Origin: JACKFB01 sp041389525
Lineage (GTDB): Bacteria; Myxococcota_A; UBA9042; PHBI01; JACKFB01
NCBI GenBank assembly: GCA_041389525.1
Contig: JAWKRR010000034.1
Span: 1 to 64,000, forward strand
Direction: 5' to 3'
DNA: 64,000 nucleotides
Shown here in pieces: positions 20,701-29,006 of this stretch. A program made the translations under genes and the position numbers. Numbering within the stretch: the first letter of the stretch is position 1; each line of letters starts with the position of its first letter. The notes beneath the pieces were generated by a model. The model was given only the letters and a program-made list of their open reading frames with translations. It searched no databases and was not told the DNA's origin.

Positions 20701-20818
20701 CTGGGGGCTCGCGCCGCTCCACGCCGACCCGGCGTCAGCACTTGGGAGCCTCGAGCGCGCCTGGGCGACGCGGGCGGACAGCCTCGGCGTAGGCACGGTC
20801 TCGCCGCGCGCGCCCTGA
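17768..20818 (+). CDS. Transmembrane Ser/Thr protein kinase with C-terminal WD40-like beta-propeller (1016 aa)
   Basis: The kinase domain spans roughly residues 40-320. It has the glycine loop LGEGGMGRVALV, the lysine in VALKRP, the catalytic loop VHRDLKPHN (about 158-166), VVDWGVARP in place of DFG, and GTPAYMAPEQ. A single hydrophobic segment (about 333-362, WRVPLAVAAVALVALVVVG) follows, then about 650 residues of beta-propeller repeats with WSPDGAHLAVVS, FSLDGRSLWVA and VFDEGGLWTGSWDG. The topology puts the kinase in the cytoplasm and the propeller outside the inner membrane, a familiar sensor-kinase layout in Myxococcota. GTG at 17768 starts one base after the FHA gene stop; a TTG at 17726 is possible but would overlap. 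The FHA regulator is the natural candidate substrate or partner. Input signal unknown. Confidence 0.88.
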   Translation: MGRGDDELDSFPADLSGAAPAVERDAASTTDAFAPPDGARYDAVARLGEGGMGRVALVFDRLLRRQVALKRPRLASPAAAARLAQEASITAQLEHPNIVAVHDAGRDAEGAFYTMRLVRGRSLEDVLANAPLPQRLATLRPFLAACEAVAFAHSVGVVHRDLKPHNIMVGEFGETQVVDWGVARPVTSQDDASWRAVLPEGPAETIAGEVVGTPAYMAPEQTMVGRSIDQRADVWSLGAVLYRIVSGAAPFAGSGVAVLEARRAGLSPADLASVTPAAPRELVAIAARAMAADPAGRYPDAKALAIDVEAYLDGRRVDAHDYSAWELLRRLGHAWRVPLAVAAVALVALVVVGAVATTNVVAERNRAVEAERQSSAALASMLLTESAREAALGARPESELLAARALTLGAGPAARGALMAWDSAPRPQAGAVVALPAGPRVVNDDGSAFVTLGAALTYTETQGARVRWRAEIAGRSAAFFGDGRVAVGDAEDRIWVLDAGDGRVLEGPLDLGPVERLVGGRQLVALRGWAMTRLSANPQPEPVCVRPQTAVGVALGARREVVLCDDEVRWRPVGGAWAALVVEPPASEGAAGPPEAPHSTALALSPDEARLALADERGHLTVVDLPAGRVTGRWDTGHRGLRALDWSPDGAHLAVVSVQDGVRVVAAGSGAEVARLPRAYGLAARWADAGTLVTFGAEAAVTWTLPKLSAPAVPRGAGVASVAVGPDGSVAVARGDGVVDVLGKTGEPPRRLEFGDRVIKRVAFSLDGRSLWVAAMARPGATRVDTATWREVGRFGEAALRRLAPLRDGGLVVAPWDTPFAVYDSAGVRRAAVSGEPEAVDLDEDPAGSWVALLEDGTGRVFGTEGGAPWLIGTWPGAVAVSAGPDDVVVGISGWLVRAGKRGGELARWPLGTASATQDVERGAGGLVAVSALDGTTRIFGPDGALMALLGGHEERVAALVFDEGGLWTGSWDGSARRWGLAPLHADPASALGSLERAWATRADSLGVGTVSPRAP

Positions 20819-20916
20819 CCGCTGCAGCGCGTGGCGGAAGGGGGTAGTGTGGCCGCCGGGATCATCGCCCCCTCGCGCCGCGCCCGCGCCGCGCCCCCCG
20901 CCCCCGGAGCCCGCCC

Positions 20917-21888
20917 ATGACCGCCCCCATCCGCCTGCTCGACCAAGCGCACCGCCGCGCTCGCACCCTTGTGGCGTCGGGGGCGCCCGTCTTCGTGGGC
21001 GTCAACCCGGTCGAGTACCACGGTCCGCATCTGTCGCTGCACAACGACCGCCTCATCACCGAGGCCTCGGCCCGGCTGGTTCACGCCGCCTGGTCCAAGG
21101 GACGCGACTGGCCCTTTCTGGTGGTCGACGACCTGGAGATCGGCGTCGACCCGACGCCCGGACCCGGCTCGCGGGTGACTCCTTTTATAGAGGCGCGGGC
21201 GGCGGTGGTGCGGGCGTGCGAGGCGCTGGCCGACCTCGGCGCGCGGCGGGTGATGCTTGGGACCTTTCACGGCGCGCCGCTTCACACGGCCGCGCTGGAG
21301 GCCGGGCGGCAAGCGCTGGCGGCCCGGGGCGTGCCGGCCTTCGCGCCGATGCACCTGATGCTCGCGCGGCTCGCCGGACTCGACGCCGCCGACTACCCCT
21401 CGCTGCTCGCCGACGTCGCCGACCCGAGCGACCGCGCCTGGCTGGCCGAGCGCTTCGCCTGGGACTTCCACGCCGGCTTCCTCGAGACCTCGCTCAGCCT
21501 GCACCTCGCGCCCGACAGCGTCGGTGACCACCGCGACGTGCCGCCCTGCCCCGAGGTCAAACCCGCGCGCAGCTTCATGGCCGCTGCCCACGCCGCCGAC
21601 CGCCTGGGCCGCACGGCGTTTGCCAACGAGCTGCGCATGGCCGCCTGGTCCTCCAGCTGGTTCGGATTGCGGCCTTTCCCCGGCTACACCTCGGCGCCCC
21701 ACCTCGCCAGCGCTGAGGCCGGGAGAGCCTTGCTGGACGTGGTTCTGCCGGAGATCTTGGCGACCGGGTTGGCGGTCCTCGACGGCCAGCGCGCCCACCC
21801 CGACGCGCCGATGCAGTGGGTCACGCGGGCGACGCTGGGCGGGCGTTTCGGCGATATCCGCGCGCCGGCTGACGCGGTCGGGGCCTAG
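20917..21888 (+). CDS. Creatininase-family (creatinine amidohydrolase/MftE-like) metal hydrolase (323 aa)
   Basis: The metal-site motif VEYHGPHLSLHNDRLI near residue 30 matches the E-x-HG-x-HL-x4-D signature of the creatininase fold. GTFHGAPLH near 130 and DFHAGFLETS near 188 supply the further histidine and glutamate. Length is longer than the usual 240-270 aa owing to C-terminal residues. The family includes creatininase, FAPy deformylase and MftE, the peptidase of mycofactocin maturation; the substrate here cannot be told from sequence. Its stop overlaps by three bases the stop of the convergent glycosyltransferase gene. It sits 4 kb before a radical SAM cluster, which is worth noting because MftE works beside a radical SAM enzyme. 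Confidence 0.78.
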   Translation: MTAPIRLLDQAHRRARTLVASGAPVFVGVNPVEYHGPHLSLHNDRLITEASARLVHAAWSKGRDWPFLVVDDLEIGVDPTPGPGSRVTPFIEARAAVVRACEALADLGARRVMLGTFHGAPLHTAALEAGRQALAARGVPAFAPMHLMLARLAGLDAADYPSLLADVADPSDRAWLAERFAWDFHAGFLETSLSLHLAPDSVGDHRDVPPCPEVKPARSFMAAAHAADRLGRTAFANELRMAAWSSSWFGLRPFPGYTSAPHLASAEAGRALLDVVLPEILATGLAVLDGQRAHPDAPMQWVTRATLGGRFGDIRAPADAVGA

Positions 21889-24188
21889 AGCGGGGGCTGC
21901 GGCGCCTCCATCTGGCGAGGCGCGCCCGACCCCATCGGGAGCGCGGCCTTTGGGCTGCCGGGTTCAATGGGCGGGGGCAGGAGCCCCACGGTCGCTGCGG
22001 GGGCGAGCTTGCGGCGGCCGATGCGGTACAGGCGCAGCGGCAGCGGACCGGCGGGGCGGGTGGCGACGTAGGCCTGCAGGTAGGCCGGGCCGCTGAGGTC
22101 GAGGGCGGCGACGGGCTCAAGCTCGAAGGCGTCGTGCATGGCTGCGCACTGGGGGCTGATGGTCTCGTCGCCGCCCGGGGCGATGTCCAGCCAGCAGTAA
22201 AGTCCCTGGTAAAAGTAGGCCTCGGGGCGCGCGCCGCTCACGTGCAGCTGGGCCAGGGCGTACTCGACCGTGACCACGTGCTCGGCGGATTTCCGGGCGG
22301 CCGTCAGGGCGATGGCCATGTCGCGCGGAGCCATGTCCAGCATGCTGCGGCGGTTGTCGGGGGTGACGAGGCGGGCCGCGTCGGGGATGAGCGGCGGCGA
22401 CTGCCGGCCGAGGTCCAGCGCCCAGGCGTGCTCGGCCTGCCAGTCCATGGGGAAGGGGTTCATCGCCGGCCACCAACAGGCGGTGCCGAGGGCGGCGAGG
22501 GCGACCGTGGCGGAGGCGGCGCGGGCTGGCGTCCCTAGGTTTGGCAGGCGAATCGCGAGCTCAGTCGCCCCCATGGCGCAGAGCAGGACGACGGCCGGCA
22601 GGCCCAGCAGGTGGTAGCGCGCCATGGTGAAGACGACGCCCGCGGGGCCCATGTGGGCGTAGAGGGCCAGGGTCGCCAGCGGGATGAAGATCAGCGAAAT
22701 CGCCAGGGCGCGCCTGCCGGATCGGAAGGTGGTGACCGCTCCCCAAAGTGCGAGGGGCCACAGCCAGACCGGGGTGGTCGCGGCATCGAAGTAGGCGTTG
22801 CGGCCGTCGGGGCGGACCAAGAGCCAGAGGTACTCGAGGACGCCCAAGCTGCCGATGGACTCGGTGGCGCCGGAGGTGGGCGAGAAGCGTTGGGCGTGGG
22901 CGCTGTCGCCGAGGCCGAGCACCGTCGGGAGGGTCAGAAACGCCGCGGCCAGCACGATGCCGATGCGGGCGGGCGACAGCAGGCGCTCTCGGACCGCGGG
23001 GCCTGCGCAGAGGGCGGCGAGGGCGAGGAAGACCAGCCAGAGCGCGGCCTCGGGGCGCATGAACGCGGTCGCGGCGGCGGCGGCGGTCAGGGCGGCGAAG
23101 GTGCGGGTGCGGCCGGAGCGGGCGGCGAGGATGGCGAGGGCGAGGCCGAGGGTGGCGAAGAGCGCGACGTGGACGTGGACCGATTCGGACGCCGACACGC
23201 GGATGTGCTGGGGCCACAGCGCCATCAGCGCCGCCGTGGCGAGGCCGAGGGCGCGGCCGCCGGTGAGCGCGGCGCCCATGGCGTAGGCGGCCGGGACGGT
23301 GAGGGCGCCGAGCAGGACGTTCATGGAGAACCACGCGGCGAAGGCGTCGCCGGGGAGCAGGCCGCGGAGGGCGGCGAACACGAGCTGCGGGCCCTGGGGG
23401 TAGATCTCGATGGCTTGGCCCAGCACCTGGGAGTCGGCGAAGGGCGGGACGGCGAGCAGGGCGTGGGCTTCGCGCAAAAAGGTCGGCTCGGCCAGGAGGC
23501 GCAGCGCGAGGGCGAGCCCCGTGAGGCCCAGCAACGCCATGGCCGTGCGCGCAGCACCCGGGCCGCGCAGGCCGAGGTCGGCGAGGAGCGCGGGGAGGTC
23601 GGCCAGCAGGCTGAGCAGCAGCGCGAGGAGCAGCAGCGCGATGGCGGTGGTCGAGCGCTGGAGCGGGTGCTCGAAGGCGGTGGTCAGCCAGGGCGGCTTG
23701 TGGGCTTCCGCTTTTCGCGAGGCGGCAGCAGGCGGATCGGAGAAGGACTGCCAGAAGGTGCCCGCGTCCGCGGAGCGCAGGGCGTCGGCCAGGGCGGTCA
23801 GGGCGGCCTCGCCCTCAGGTGTCGTCGGGGCCTGCTCGACCGCGAAGGCGAAGGACGCCGTGGGTGGAAGCGGCGACTTGGGCTGCTCCGCGCAGGCCGC
23901 GGCGACAAGGTGGACCACCGCGCGGTCGGCCGGCCCCTCCAGGGCGAGGCGCACCGACGAGGGCTGAAGCTGGAGCTCGGTCAATCGCCAGCCCGAGGGT
24001 GCGCCCGCCACCGCCTCCCCTACCCGGCTTGGCGCCAGCAGCCGCTGCACGTCGCGCGCTTGGAACTGCTGGACGATCGGCACGCGCCCGTCGCTCAGCG
24101 CGCAGGGCGGCGGCGGGGTCGCGCGCGCGACGGCCGCGAGCGCCAGCAAGGCCAGCAGCAGCGCGAGGATCGTTGTCCGAGAGGGCAT
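21885..24188 (-). CDS. Polytopic membrane glycosyltransferase, GT-C/PMT-like (767 aa)
   Basis: The protein starts MPSRTTILALLLALLALAA, a signal-like helix. A soluble domain of about 150 aa follows, then at least ten hydrophobic segments from residue 190 on (LLLLALLLSLLADLPALL, ALLGLTGLALALRLL and so on). The loop with FLREAHALLAVPPFADSQ and IEIYPQGPQLVFAALRGLLP, and the phrase HIRVSASESVHVHVALF, are typical of dolichyl/undecaprenyl-phosphate sugar-dependent GT-C enzymes (PMT, ArnT, OST families). A C-terminal soluble domain begins near 590. ATG 24188 is preferred because further upstream codons overlap the neighbouring gene end. It lies 71 bp after a lipoprotein gene on the same strand, probably one transcript. 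Acceptor and sugar are unknown. Confidence 0.75.
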   Translation of the reverse strand: MPSRTTILALLLALLALAAVARATPPPPCALSDGRVPIVQQFQARDVQRLLAPSRVGEAVAGAPSGWRLTELQLQPSSVRLALEGPADRAVVHLVAAACAEQPKSPLPPTASFAFAVEQAPTTPEGEAALTALADALRSADAGTFWQSFSDPPAAASRKAEAHKPPWLTTAFEHPLQRSTTAIALLLLALLLSLLADLPALLADLGLRGPGAARTAMALLGLTGLALALRLLAEPTFLREAHALLAVPPFADSQVLGQAIEIYPQGPQLVFAALRGLLPGDAFAAWFSMNVLLGALTVPAAYAMGAALTGGRALGLATAALMALWPQHIRVSASESVHVHVALFATLGLALAILAARSGRTRTFAALTAAAAATAFMRPEAALWLVFLALAALCAGPAVRERLLSPARIGIVLAAAFLTLPTVLGLGDSAHAQRFSPTSGATESIGSLGVLEYLWLLVRPDGRNAYFDAATTPVWLWPLALWGAVTTFRSGRRALAISLIFIPLATLALYAHMGPAGVVFTMARYHLLGLPAVVLLCAMGATELAIRLPNLGTPARAASATVALAALGTACWWPAMNPFPMDWQAEHAWALDLGRQSPPLIPDAARLVTPDNRRSMLDMAPRDMAIALTAARKSAEHVVTVEYALAQLHVSGARPEAYFYQGLYCWLDIAPGGDETISPQCAAMHDAFELEPVAALDLSGPAYLQAYVATRPAGPLPLRLYRIGRRKLAPAATVGLLPPPIEPGSPKAALPMGSGAPRQMEAPQPPL

Positions 24189-24259
24189 CGGCGCGATTAT
24201 GGGCCAGCGGCCGACGAGGCGCCATCGGGGCGCCCTCGACGCGCCGAAAGCGCGGCCCG

Positions 24260-25054
24260 TCAGCGCGCGCGCAGCAGGCTGCGAGCCGACAGCACGCCGA
24301 AGCCGTGCTCGCGCACGCTCCACACCCCCTCGCGCCGGGCGAGATACACGCCGTACACGGCCTCGTCGTCGGCCGTGAACTCGAGCACCGCTCGCCCCAG
24401 CCGCTCGTGCACGTGGCTGCCGACGAAGCGCGGATTCTCGCGGGCGCCGAGGGTCACGACCACGTCACGGCCGCCGCGGAGGATGCGCTCGGGGTCCCCC
24501 ACCAGCTTCGCCGCCACGTCGACCAACTGCGCGCCCAGGGCGTCGAGCGCCGGGTCCGCCGGCAGCGCCTCGACGTCGATGTGCGGGCCCACCAACCCCT
24601 CCAAGAATGGCGCTGCGTGCTCGCGGATCTCGTCGATCCCGCCCAGGCGCCAGCCGTCTGCGTCGGCCACCGCGTAGGCGAAGATCCGGTCCACCGTGCG
24701 CCCGCCCACGATCACGTCCAGGGTCAGCACCAGCCGCCCCTCGTCGCCGCGCACCACCACCTGGCGGTCGGTCGGCTGCAGCGCGAACTTCTTGCGATTC
24801 GCCTGCTCCCAGGTCGCCTCGCAGCCCTGCGGGTCCTTGGCGTACTCCGCGGTACACAGCGCCCGCAGGCTCGCGTAGTCCGGGCCCGAGATGGCGCCGG
24901 GCAAGGCCTCGACGAAGCTGGCCGCGCTCGGGACGGCCGACTTCGGCTCGTCGTCCAAGTCCAGCGGCGTCTCCAAGGTCGCGCGTCGGTTGCAGGCCCC
25001 GAGCGCGAGCCACGCCGCACAAAACACCCACAGCACTGGTCGGATTCGGCTCAT
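24260..25054 (-). CDS. Lipoprotein of unknown function (264 aa)
   Basis: The N-terminus is a short basic stretch, a hydrophobic helix and the lipobox LGAC (MSRIRPVLWVF, AAWLALGACNRR), predicting a lipid-anchored periplasmic or outer-membrane protein. The mature part resembles a small alpha/beta NTF2- or DUF4864-like fold: SFVEALPGAISGPDYASLRALC, then a CTAEYAKDPQGC pair of cysteines, a beta sheet with VVVRGDEGRLVLTLDV and WRLGGIDEI. It shares an 81-bp divergent promoter region with the deacetylase gene at 25136 and precedes the GT-C gene. Confidence 0.7.
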   Translation of the reverse strand: MSRIRPVLWVFCAAWLALGACNRRATLETPLDLDDEPKSAVPSAASFVEALPGAISGPDYASLRALCTAEYAKDPQGCEATWEQANRKKFALQPTDRQVVVRGDEGRLVLTLDVIVGGRTVDRIFAYAVADADGWRLGGIDEIREHAAPFLEGLVGPHIDVEALPADPALDALGAQLVDVAAKLVGDPERILRGGRDVVVTLGARENPRFVGSHVHERLGRAVLEFTADDEAVYGVYLARREGVWSVREHGFGVLSARSLLRAR

Positions 25055-25092
25055 TTGCCCTCGTCGTTGCTGGACCCGGTCGCAACGCGGGC

Positions 25093-25098
25093 TATGCT
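25093..25098 (+). promoter_or_regulatory. Possible -10 element before the deacetylase gene
   Basis: TATGCT lies in the 81-bp divergent gap. TTGCTG at 25067-25072 is upstream, but at a long spacing of 20 bp. A start of transcription near 25,105 would give a leader of about 30 nt carrying the GAGGAG ribosome site. Confidence 0.3.
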
Positions 25099-25135
25099 GC
25101 CAGCGAATCGCGCAATGGCCAATCCGAGGAGCCTC

Positions 25136-25915
25136 ATGAGCCGCGTCTGCCTCAGCTTCGACCAAGACTGGGCCCCCGCGTGGGCCACCCGCGACATCCA
25201 CGACGCCCTCGCCGCCGCCTCGCTCGAGGCCACCTACTTCGCGACCCACGGCTGCGAGAGCTTCGAGGCCATGCGCGAGCGCGGCCTCGTCGAGCTCGGC
25301 TGGCACCCCAACTTCCTCACCGGCTCGTCCCACGGGACGACGACCGAGGAGGTCCTCGACACCATGGCGCTGCTGGTCCCCGAGGCCCGCGGCGCCCGCG
25401 CCCACTGCCTGGTCCGCGGCACGCCCTTCCTCACCGCGTACAAGTCGCGCGGCCTCATCTACGACGCGGCCGACCTGCACGACGGCGTGCCCGACCTCCG
25501 CCCCTTCCTCAGCTGGACCGGCATGGTGCGCATCCCCATCTGGTTCGAGGACGACGTCCACCTCGAGCGCGGCCTCCCCTGCCGCCTCGACGCGCTGGAT
25601 CTCGCGTCGCCGGGCCTGAAGGTCTTCACGTTTCACCCCGTGCTCGTCGCGCTGAACGCCGCGAAGCTGTCGGGCTACGCCGCGCTGAAATCCGATCTCG
25701 GGCGGCGCGGCGTCCCGCTGACCGAGGCCCGTCGCAAAGATTTCGCGCCCTTTCGCCAGGACAGCGAGCCGGGGGTCGGCGACCTCTTCCGCGCGGTCGT
25801 CGCCTGGATGTGTGAAAACCCCCAGGCCTGTGGCGGCCGGCTCCGGCACATCGCGGAGGCGGCGCGCGGCGGGCCGGCAGACGACGCCGACGAGGGCGAC
25901 GACGGCATGGACTGA
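25136..25915 (+). CDS. Polysaccharide-deacetylase-like protein, WbmS-type (259 aa)
   Basis: The ATG at 25136 has a GAGGAG ribosome site six bases upstream; an earlier ATG at 25115 does not. The start SRVCLSFDQDWAPAWA carries the FDxDW motif corresponding to the TFDDD metal-site strand of NodB deacetylases. ATYFATHGCESF, then ELGWHPNF, give the histidine strand, and LKVFTFHPVL gives a late histidine. The short protein and these motifs fit the WbmS-like branch of the polysaccharide deacetylase family known from O-antigen loci. It probably removes an acetyl or other acyl group from a sugar. It begins the plus-strand cluster of radical SAM and carbamoyltransferase genes. The C-terminal 20 residues are acidic. 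Confidence 0.7.
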   Translation: MSRVCLSFDQDWAPAWATRDIHDALAAASLEATYFATHGCESFEAMRERGLVELGWHPNFLTGSSHGTTTEEVLDTMALLVPEARGARAHCLVRGTPFLTAYKSRGLIYDAADLHDGVPDLRPFLSWTGMVRIPIWFEDDVHLERGLPCRLDALDLASPGLKVFTFHPVLVALNAAKLSGYAALKSDLGRRGVPLTEARRKDFAPFRQDSEPGVGDLFRAVVAWMCENPQACGGRLRHIAEAARGGPADDADEGDDGMD

Positions 25916-25958
25916 GGCCCGCGCGGGGTCCGTCGGTCACACCACAGACGCCCCGCCG

Positions 25959-25988
25959 TTGTGGCCGCAGGGCGCCCTCGCGTATCAT
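25959..25988 (+). promoter_or_regulatory. Possible promoter for the radical SAM/carbamoyltransferase cluster
   Basis: TTGTGG (25959-25964) and TATCAT (25983-25988) are spaced 18 bp apart in the 138-bp gap before the first radical SAM gene. Matches are 4/6 and 4/6. The leader would be about 58 nt. Confidence 0.36.
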
Positions 25989-26039
25989 CGCGGCGATTCG
26001 GGGGCACGGCGGTTCGCCTCGGCAGGGCCGCCAAAAATC

Positions 26040-26045
26040 GAGGAG
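26040..26045 (+). promoter_or_regulatory. Ribosome binding site that selects a TTG start
   Basis: GAGGAG lies eight bases before the TTG at 26054. Codons upstream of it read as non-homologous sequence, while the radical SAM fold begins immediately after, so TTG is the likely initiator. Confidence 0.6.
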
Positions 26046-26053
26046 AAGCGCGT

Positions 26054-27286
26054 TTGGCCAATCTCGGCTACCTGCAGGTGGTGCGTCACTGCAATCATTT
26101 CTGTGGGTTCTGCTCGAATCCGACGACCCCCTACGTCCACACCTTCGAGACGATGAAGGTGCTGGTCGATGACTTCGTCGACCGCGACTACTACGGCATC
26201 ATCCTGACGGGCGGCGAGCCGACGCTGCACCCGGAGCTGCCGCGCATCACCGGCTACGCTCGCGAGCGCGGGCTGCACGTGCGGATGATCACCAACGGCC
26301 ACAAGCTGGCCGACCGCGAGTTCGCGCGCGAGCTCGCCGAGGCGGGGCTGCAGCACGCCCACGTCTCGATCTACTCGGTGCGGCCTGAGGTCGAGGACCG
26401 GCTGCGCGGCATCCCGAACACGCTGACCCGGGCGTTTCAGGCGCTGGATAACGCGGCCGAGTTCGGGATCACGGTCAACATCAACTGCGTGATCAACAAG
26501 CAGAACGCCGACCACCTCGACGAGAACATCGAGTACTTCCTCGAGCACCACCCGTACATCCCGCACTTCGTCTGGAATAACCTCGACCCCTCCATGGGGC
26601 GCGCGGAGGTCAACCAGAGCGAGTACATGCACCGGCTGAGCGACTGCGAGGCGTCGCTGCATCGCGCGTGCAAGCTGCTGCACGAGTCCGGGCGGACGTT
26701 CCGGGTCGAGAAGATGCCGCTCTGCTACCTGACGGAGTTCGCGTGGGCGTCGACGGAGACGCGCAAGATCGTCAAGGGCGAGGAGCGCATCGTGCACTTC
26801 CTCGATTCGAAGCAGACGGTGCGGCAGACGCGCTGGGGGCATCTGTACGCGGAGGCTTGCAGCGCGTGCTCGCTGCGGACCATCTGCGGCGGGCTCTTCG
26901 ACCGCGGCGACGGCTACGACCCGGCTGAGCTGTACCCGGTCTTCGTCGACCGCGACCGCATCGTGTCGCAGATCATCCACGACGGGACCGACCCGAGCTA
27001 CGCGCACCGCAGCTTGGAAGAGTGGCGCAACGAGTTCGACGCGCGGCTGGCCGACCAGGAGTCGGACATGCGCGACGAGGCGGCCGCGGGCGAGGGGCCG
27101 CACCGCGACCACGACGTCGACAAAGAGGCCGCCGGGCGCATCGCCATCGGGCTGGTCAACGAGGACGGGCTGCGCCTCTTCGAGAAGAAGCGGCGCGCCG
27201 AGGGGCGGATGGCCGAGCGTAAGGGCATCCAACTGGAAAACACCGACGTCGCGCTCGGGCCTGAAGCCCCGCCGGGGACGCACTGA
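26054..27286 (+). CDS. Radical SAM enzyme 1 of the cluster (410 aa)
   Basis: The 4Fe-4S cysteines C13, C17 and C20 sit in RHCNHFCGFCSN, a CxxxCxxC motif very near the N-terminus. LTGGEPTLHPEL near 53-62 is the SAM-binding GGE motif, and RMITNGHKL follows. SIYSVRPEVEDRLRGIPNT corresponds to the next barrel strand. A C-terminal CSACSLRTICGG puts cysteines at 269, 272 and 278 (C-x2-C-x5-C), as in twitch or SPASM-type auxiliary-cluster enzymes, though with few cysteines. About 90 extra C-terminal residues are acidic and basic. It is first of three radical SAM genes in tandem and its stop is one base before the next ATG. Substrate unknown; neighbours suggest sugar or peptide modification. Confidence 0.85.
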   Translation: MANLGYLQVVRHCNHFCGFCSNPTTPYVHTFETMKVLVDDFVDRDYYGIILTGGEPTLHPELPRITGYARERGLHVRMITNGHKLADREFARELAEAGLQHAHVSIYSVRPEVEDRLRGIPNTLTRAFQALDNAAEFGITVNINCVINKQNADHLDENIEYFLEHHPYIPHFVWNNLDPSMGRAEVNQSEYMHRLSDCEASLHRACKLLHESGRTFRVEKMPLCYLTEFAWASTETRKIVKGEERIVHFLDSKQTVRQTRWGHLYAEACSACSLRTICGGLFDRGDGYDPAELYPVFVDRDRIVSQIIHDGTDPSYAHRSLEEWRNEFDARLADQESDMRDEAAAGEGPHRDHDVDKEAAGRIAIGLVNEDGLRLFEKKRRAEGRMAERKGIQLENTDVALGPEAPPGTH

Positions 27287-27287
27287 T

Positions 27288-28994
27288 ATGGCCACCGAAG
27301 CGCAGCCGCACAGCGACAAGCACCAGCACAGCGAGAAGCATCTCCGCGAGGCTGAGGAGCTGACGATCTTCGGCGAAGGCCCGCAGATCGAGCTGCAGCT
27401 TGGCCACGTGTGCAACAACCGCTGCGTGTTCTGCGTGAGCGGGCAGCTGACCGAAGAGCGGCTGGCCAAGCAGATCCCGGCGGACCCGGTGCTGGAGGCG
27501 CTGCGGCGTGGGCGGGCGCAGGGCTCGCGGCGGGTGACCTTCTTGGGCGGCGAGCCGACCACGCAGCAGAGCTTCATGCCGGCGCTGGAGCTGGCCGTCG
27601 AGCTTGGCTACGAGACCATCGTCATCTTCACCAACGGCGTGAAGACGCGAAAGCCCGACTTCTGCGACAAGGTGCTGGCGCTGGGCGGCAACTACGAGTG
27701 GCGCTTCTCCGTGCAGGGCGGCAATCGCGAGGCCCACGACGCGGTGACCAAGCGGCGCGGCAGCTTCGACCGCATCATCGAGGGCATGCGCTACCTGGGT
27801 GAGCAGGGGCAGGACCTGACCATCAACCTGTGCGTGAACGAGGAGAGCTACCGGTCGCTGCCCGATTTCCCGGCGCTGGTGGCCGAGCTTGGGGTGCGGC
27901 AGATTCACCTCGACCAGGTGCGGCCGGCCGACGCGGGCACCCGGACGATGGAGTATTTTCGCGAGATCATGCCTCGCTATTCGGACATGTCGCCCTACTT
28001 CGACGGCATGCTGAGGGGCTTCGAGGCGATGGACCCGGAGTTCGACGTAAACCTCGGGAACTACGCGTACTGCCAACTGCCGCAGTGGGCGCACAAGATC
28101 CACCACGACGGGCAGAAGACCTTCACCTACCCGGCCGACGGCGACGGGCTGATGCCGGCCTTCGACAAGTACCCGCAGAAGCGCCACGACAAGTTCCACC
28201 CGCCCCAGTGCGGCAAGTGCGTGTTCGTGGACCAGTGCAATGGCGTCTTCGAGACCTACGCCGAGCTTTATGGGACTGAGGAGTTTCAGCCGATCACGGT
28301 GGAGAAGCTGCGCTCGATCGACTCGGGGCAGCGCTTCTTCGTGCAGCTTGTGGAGCCGCTGCTGCAGCCCTTCCTGACGACGCGGGCGCCTGAGCCGTGG
28401 AAGGCGATTGAGCTCTTCCGCAACACGCGCGACCGCATCCTCGAGGCGCGCTACGCCGACGCGGAGGGCCGGCGCGCGACTCTGGCGCTGACGCCGCTCG
28501 AGGGGGCGGGACGGGCGGTCCAGGTCCACCCGCCGCTGATTCGCACCTCGCATTTCCGCGTGTCGCTGACGGTGGATCCGGGCGTCGACCCCCGCGACGT
28601 CGTGGCGCTGATGCGCTGGGCGGAGGCGCGCTTCGCCGAGGGCCCCGGGGTCAGCATCACCGAGCCGGTCGACCTGGTGCGCCTCATCGCCGGCTTCTTC
28701 AGCCCCGCGCGGCTTCAGAAGGGCCAGCGCCGCATCGAGCGCCTCGCCGCCGTCGTCGCGACCAAGCGCAGCTTCGGCGACTGGACCCACGCGCAGACGC
28801 GCCCGCTCGAGGACGGCCTGGGTGCTGTGCTCACGGTGCGCGGACCGGACGCCGCCGAGGTCGATCTGGTGCTGGAGCTGCAGCCCGAGGAAGACCGCCC
28901 GCTGGTCGGCGTCAGCTACCGCCTGGGCGCAGGCGCCACGGCCGAACGCGCCCGCCCGGTGGTGGCGGAGTTGATGCAAGCGCTGCGCGGGTAG
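27288..28994 (+). CDS. Radical SAM enzyme 2 of the cluster (568 aa)
   Basis: A His-rich N-terminal tail (HSDKHQHSEKH) precedes the cluster motif HVCNNRCVFC with cysteines at 42, 46 and 49. FLGGEPTTQQSF is the GGE motif and VIFTNGVKTRKP follows. At residues 308, 311 and 317 the sequence CGKCVFVDQCNG repeats the C-x2-C-x5-C arrangement seen in its two neighbours. Residues beyond about 360 form an extra domain of about 200 aa with no motif I recognise; it holds the phrases FRVSLTVDPGVDPRDVVALMRW and DVVALMRWAEARFAEGPG, resembling a ferredoxin-like alpha/beta fold. Start and stop are within 12 bases of neighbours, so it is co-transcribed. The extra domain may bind the substrate. Confidence 0.85.
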   Translation: MATEAQPHSDKHQHSEKHLREAEELTIFGEGPQIELQLGHVCNNRCVFCVSGQLTEERLAKQIPADPVLEALRRGRAQGSRRVTFLGGEPTTQQSFMPALELAVELGYETIVIFTNGVKTRKPDFCDKVLALGGNYEWRFSVQGGNREAHDAVTKRRGSFDRIIEGMRYLGEQGQDLTINLCVNEESYRSLPDFPALVAELGVRQIHLDQVRPADAGTRTMEYFREIMPRYSDMSPYFDGMLRGFEAMDPEFDVNLGNYAYCQLPQWAHKIHHDGQKTFTYPADGDGLMPAFDKYPQKRHDKFHPPQCGKCVFVDQCNGVFETYAELYGTEEFQPITVEKLRSIDSGQRFFVQLVEPLLQPFLTTRAPEPWKAIELFRNTRDRILEARYADAEGRRATLALTPLEGAGRAVQVHPPLIRTSHFRVSLTVDPGVDPRDVVALMRWAEARFAEGPGVSITEPVDLVRLIAGFFSPARLQKGQRRIERLAAVVATKRSFGDWTHAQTRPLEDGLGAVLTVRGPDAAEVDLVLELQPEEDRPLVGVSYRLGAGATAERARPVVAELMQALRG

Positions 28995-29006
28995 AGACTG
29001 ACCCCC

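Noticed and set aside
24189..25135. Extended upstream starts for the deacetylase gene (frame open from 23,819)
   Set aside because: The extension is antisense to the lipoprotein and GT-C genes; the ribosome site and fold both point to 25136.
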